Of a stretch of DNA of 34,283 nucleotides, positions 31,426 to 34,283 are shown piece after piece. The notes below the pieces were generated by a model. It was not told the DNA's origin, did not search any database, and saw only the letters and a list, made by a program, of their open reading frames with translations. Numbering within the stretch: position 1 is the stretch's first letter; each line of letters opens with the position of its first letter. This DNA comes from Methanothermobacter sp049720995 (GTDB lineage Archaea > Methanobacteriota > Methanobacteria > Methanobacteriales > Methanothermobacteraceae), in assembly GCF_049720995.1 (NCBI RefSeq), contig NZ_JBNASF010000017.1:1-34283 (forward strand). Direction: 5' to 3'. The position numbers were made by a program, and so were the translations under genes.

Positions 31426-34283
31426 ATGAGAAGACAGTATTTCATGGTTTTCATGGTTCTTCTCGTTGCTGTAGCACTGACAGGTTCAGTGAGCGCAGTG
31501 GACACAGAATGTGATGTGGGGGTTGATGTAAAGTACGAATTTGCAGACGACAACTCCCGCATCAACCCTGACATAAACTACATCAGCGATGACAGCGGAT
31601 CAAAGATCAACTTCACGAAAACATTTGATCCCGCTGCAAACATGACAAAGATCATCTTCAATCACCAGAACGTCACAAACACAACAAAATTCAGGATAAA
31701 GGTCACAGCACCGGGTTACAGGGACCTTGTACATGAATTCACCCTATCAACAAACCCTCTGAATCCGCTGGATACCAGATACTACGCACTGCTTTCACTC
31801 AAAATGAACGCCACAGATGCCTACAAACTGGGAAGGGATATCACCAGGAAGGCTGACCAGATCCTGAACTTCTCGAAGGGGAACGTGCTCGTCATAACAA
31901 CTGCTGGTATTGTTAAGTACAGGAACGATACCACGGAGGATGTGATTGAGGGAATACTCAACCAGGCAGGTGGCCGTGTAACCTATGGTAAGGGTAACCT
32001 GCTTGTAATAAGGAAGTCACCTGTTGACCCCCTGGACACATTCTTCATACTGCAGAGGGGCAGCACACTGGAGGGTGTTTACTTCAAGAATGCAAGCACA
32101 TCACCGGTTGTAATCAAAACAGTCAATGGAAAACCAGTTTACACTGTTGACCTTCTGAAGAACATGACCGAGGCAAACTGGAACCTTCTTGTAAGCAAAT
32201 ATGGAAACTACGCGTTCCCGGTTGCAAGCCTTGCAAACGCATGGATGCAGGGCGCACCATCCGATCTTCTGAGAGCTGCTGCATTCCATGGTCACATGTG
32301 CCTCGGTACCATCAGCGGTTATGCAATGAGCCTGACGCTCCTCAAGTACTACCCACCGGTTATGGACTTCACCAACCCTGGATCACCGGGTGAGATAACC
32401 AGCTACGTGACAGTGGGTGTTCCAGGTGACTCAGATGACGATGCGCTGCTGATGTTCCTTGACACCACACCCGGTAAGGGAGGATCCTACAGCGGATTCA
32501 ACACCACAGCCACCGGTGCTGACACAAATTTCGTTGGCTTCATAAGGTGGAACCCCAACACCCTCAAGGGTGACCTCATAGTGATGAAGTTCGACAAGGA
32601 GGCACTCAGGAGGCAGTTCCAGCAGCAGACAGGAAAGAACACAGAGCTTGAATTCAATGCATGGCTCATAGCTAAACTGAAACAAGATCCAACATCACTT
32701 GTTACAATCGTCAGGGAACTTAAGGACCTCAATGTTACACACTATTACTATCTGCTGGGTACAGAAAACCCTGTGAACGCCACGGATAAGGTAACCAACA
32801 TAACATACCAGATACCTGCCCAGATTGCCCATGGCCTTGACATGGCATACATAGACAGTCTTGGACTCTCCAATGCAACCCGTGAAAACAACCCCTTAGC
32901 GTGGGGTAACCTCACATACAACCAGATAAAACAGATAGGAATTGACGCTGCCAACCTTGCAAAACAGTTATTCCTCACAGAGAAGGGTATAAACCTTGAA
33001 AAGGACGACAGGGACCTTGTGGTGCTTACATCAGCCGGTTACTCAAGGGTTAACGGTCAGGATATGAGTGCCGCATGGGATGGAGTATTCGATGTTCTTG
33101 GTTCAAGGCTCAGCAGGGCAACACTTCTCCCGGTCCACAGGCCGCTCTGGAAACCCCTCTGGTTCACATTCGTCCTCAGGGGCTATGACGGAGTGAGAAT
33201 GGATGCGGTATATATCTACTATGACCCCACAACCGGTCAGCTCGTTGCAAGCAATGCATCAGACGGTAAATTCGTGAATGACATAGGTCCAAGGACCCTC
33301 AATAGCACACAGCTCAGCAGCAAGGTCTCAAAGGTCTTTGCAAAGGATGGCTGGTTCAACATACAGAGCATAGCAAACGCATGGAGGAACGACCCACCAT
33401 ACGACCAGGTGCTGACATTCCTATTCCATGACCATGCATGTCCAGGTGTATCACCGGGCTACCTGATAACAGAGTACATATTCAGGAACTACCCCCTCAG
33501 AGAGGATGAGAACTACATATACCTTGGTAACACCATCTACTGCAAGGACGACGCCATAGTCTACCGACTTGGAGTCTCACCAGGACAGGGAACCTACTTC
33601 AACCTGCGCGTACCCGGAACAGAGAACGACCCTGAAGAAGCCGATGCCTTTGGAGGTAACATTGAGGGAATCCTCGTTATATGGGACAGCAAGAACAGGG
33701 TTGGCAGGGCAGTGGTCCTGGACTTCAAATGGCCGACCTTCGATGTGAGCGACTGCACAACCAGCGATGCAAAGAGGGAAAAACAGATAGCAGGTTTCAT
33801 AAGCCTCTACAAGGGTGAAACACCAAGTTATATGATTTCAGGACCTGTTGTAACCTATGACGCTGAGAGGTACATCACTGAGAGTGAACTTCAGATGATC
33901 CTTTCAGGTGCCGGCGGTCAGAACCCCATAGCATATGTGAAGGGGATACCTGCAAACAGGACCCTTGCAGACCTCATTCCAGTGAACAATGGCGGAAGCC
34001 AGAACGGAAACCAGGGTGGTGTGCCTGGCATTCCCGGTGGCTCCACGGGTGGTTCAACCGGTGGTTTACCCTCAGGTTCCCATGGTACCGCAGGTCATGC
34101 AGGTTACACACCAAGTGTGGAGTACAGTGCTTCACCGGCTGATGTGAGTGCAGCATCAGAGGTTTCAGAGGAACCTGCGACAGCTGAGGGTAAGAAGGCC
34201 TATGAGGTTACCAATGCAACCTCAACTTCTGGCAGTGATGGGTCATGGTACGTCTATGGTATCGTGGGTGTCCTTGTGGCCGC
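31426..34283 (+). CDS. Secreted, membrane-anchored protein with two FmdE-type domains (3' truncated)
   Basis: At least 952 codons are open and the gene runs off the window. Residues 1-24 form a signal peptide (MRRQYFMVFMVLLVAVALTG). Two modules follow: ANAW at 270-273 with FHGHMCLGTISGYAM (H288, H290, C292) and ANAW at 650-653 with FHDHACPGVSPGYLI (H668, H670, C672), exactly 380 residues apart. The HxHxC pattern is that of FmdE-family proteins, which bind zinc; the family is named after a formylmethanofuran dehydrogenase operon gene. Many N-x-S/T sites suggest glycosylation. A Gly/Ser/Asn-rich linker (about 850-885) leads to a C-terminal hydrophobic anchor beginning SWYVYGIVGVLVA. It is probably on the cell surface; its function is unknown. 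Confidence 0.85.
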   Translation, partial: MRRQYFMVFMVLLVAVALTGSVSAVDTECDVGVDVKYEFADDNSRINPDINYISDDSGSKINFTKTFDPAANMTKIIFNHQNVTNTTKFRIKVTAPGYRDLVHEFTLSTNPLNPLDTRYYALLSLKMNATDAYKLGRDITRKADQILNFSKGNVLVITTAGIVKYRNDTTEDVIEGILNQAGGRVTYGKGNLLVIRKSPVDPLDTFFILQRGSTLEGVYFKNASTSPVVIKTVNGKPVYTVDLLKNMTEANWNLLVSKYGNYAFPVASLANAWMQGAPSDLLRAAAFHGHMCLGTISGYAMSLTLLKYYPPVMDFTNPGSPGEITSYVTVGVPGDSDDDALLMFLDTTPGKGGSYSGFNTTATGADTNFVGFIRWNPNTLKGDLIVMKFDKEALRRQFQQQTGKNTELEFNAWLIAKLKQDPTSLVTIVRELKDLNVTHYYYLLGTENPVNATDKVTNITYQIPAQIAHGLDMAYIDSLGLSNATRENNPLAWGNLTYNQIKQIGIDAANLAKQLFLTEKGINLEKDDRDLVVLTSAGYSRVNGQDMSAAWDGVFDVLGSRLSRATLLPVHRPLWKPLWFTFVLRGYDGVRMDAVYIYYDPTTGQLVASNASDGKFVNDIGPRTLNSTQLSSKVSKVFAKDGWFNIQSIANAWRNDPPYDQVLTFLFHDHACPGVSPGYLITEYIFRNYPLREDENYIYLGNTIYCKDDAIVYRLGVSPGQGTYFNLRVPGTENDPEEADAFGGNIEGILVIWDSKNRVGRAVVLDFKWPTFDVSDCTTSDAKREKQIAGFISLYKGETPSYMISGPVVTYDAERYITESELQMILSGAGGQNPIAYVKGIPANRTLADLIPVNNGGSQNGNQGGVPGIPGGSTGGSTGGLPSGSHGTAGHAGYTPSVEYSASPADVSAASEVSEEPATAEGKKAYEVTNATSTSGSDGSWYVYGIVGVLVA

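Overview
The window comes from a thermophilic hydrogenotrophic methanogen of the genus Methanothermobacter (Methanobacteriales, Euryarchaeota). The evidence is gene content: GatD/GatE, split GMP synthase, a branched-chain 2-oxoacid:ferredoxin oxidoreductase with fused beta-gamma subunit, archaeal nicotianamine synthase, and the archaeal RNase P/proteasome/exosome superoperon. GGAGGTGA-type ribosome binding sites, GTG/TTG starts and TTTAWATA-like promoters agree. Gene order matches, from memory, roughly MTH675 to MTH712 of M. thermautotrophicus read in reverse. The prefoldin beta sequence seems to differ from the delta-H strain as I remember it, so another strain or species is likely.

Layout. 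1-930 is AT-rich and holds only short doubtful or broken ORFs. 985-6184 carries small unknown proteins, MsrB, the two GMP synthase subunits, an Mrr-type nuclease and thioredoxin reductase. 6370-14483 (minus strand) is one tightly packed, partly overlapping cluster: XRE-cupin regulator, AMP-forming acyl-CoA synthetase, VorC, VorB, VorA, GatD, GatE. 14616-20881 holds an adenosine-specific-kinase family protein, an unknown protein, archaeoflavoprotein AfpA, a MacB-type ABC exporter, an XRE regulator, an NfeD/SPFH membrane pair and a small AhpD-fold protein. 21074-29255 (plus strand) is the information-processing superoperon: L15e, an RNA-binding protein, Rpp30, Pop5, proteasome alpha, SBDS, Rrp4, Rrp41, Rrp42, L37Ae, RpoP, Brix/Imp4-like, Pcc1, prefoldin beta, DUF3194. 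29256-34283 holds a probable structured small RNA, a GNAT acetyltransferase, nicotianamine synthase and a large secreted two-FmdE-domain protein cut by the window end.

How the genes work together. The acyl-CoA synthetase and Vor can activate branched-chain acids and reductively carboxylate them to 2-oxoacids for Val/Leu/Ile synthesis, probably under the cupin regulator, whose promoter carries a perfect 15-bp palindrome. The superoperon couples rRNA/tRNA maturation, ribosome assembly, RNA decay, protein folding and proteolysis. Nicotianamine synthase next to a secreted protein with repeated His/Cys metal-site motifs suggests, but does not prove, a metal-acquisition locus.

Less expected features are: (a) a recurring pattern of imperfect tandem duplications with periods of about 50-69 bp at gene edges (at least eight loci), several preserving a relic copy of the adjacent gene's terminus; (b) a candidate non-coding RNA at about 29384-29495; (c) palindromes and a hairpin-plus-T-run in the 31.06-31.43 kb intergenic region. 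There are no tRNA, rRNA, CRISPR or IS elements that I can see.
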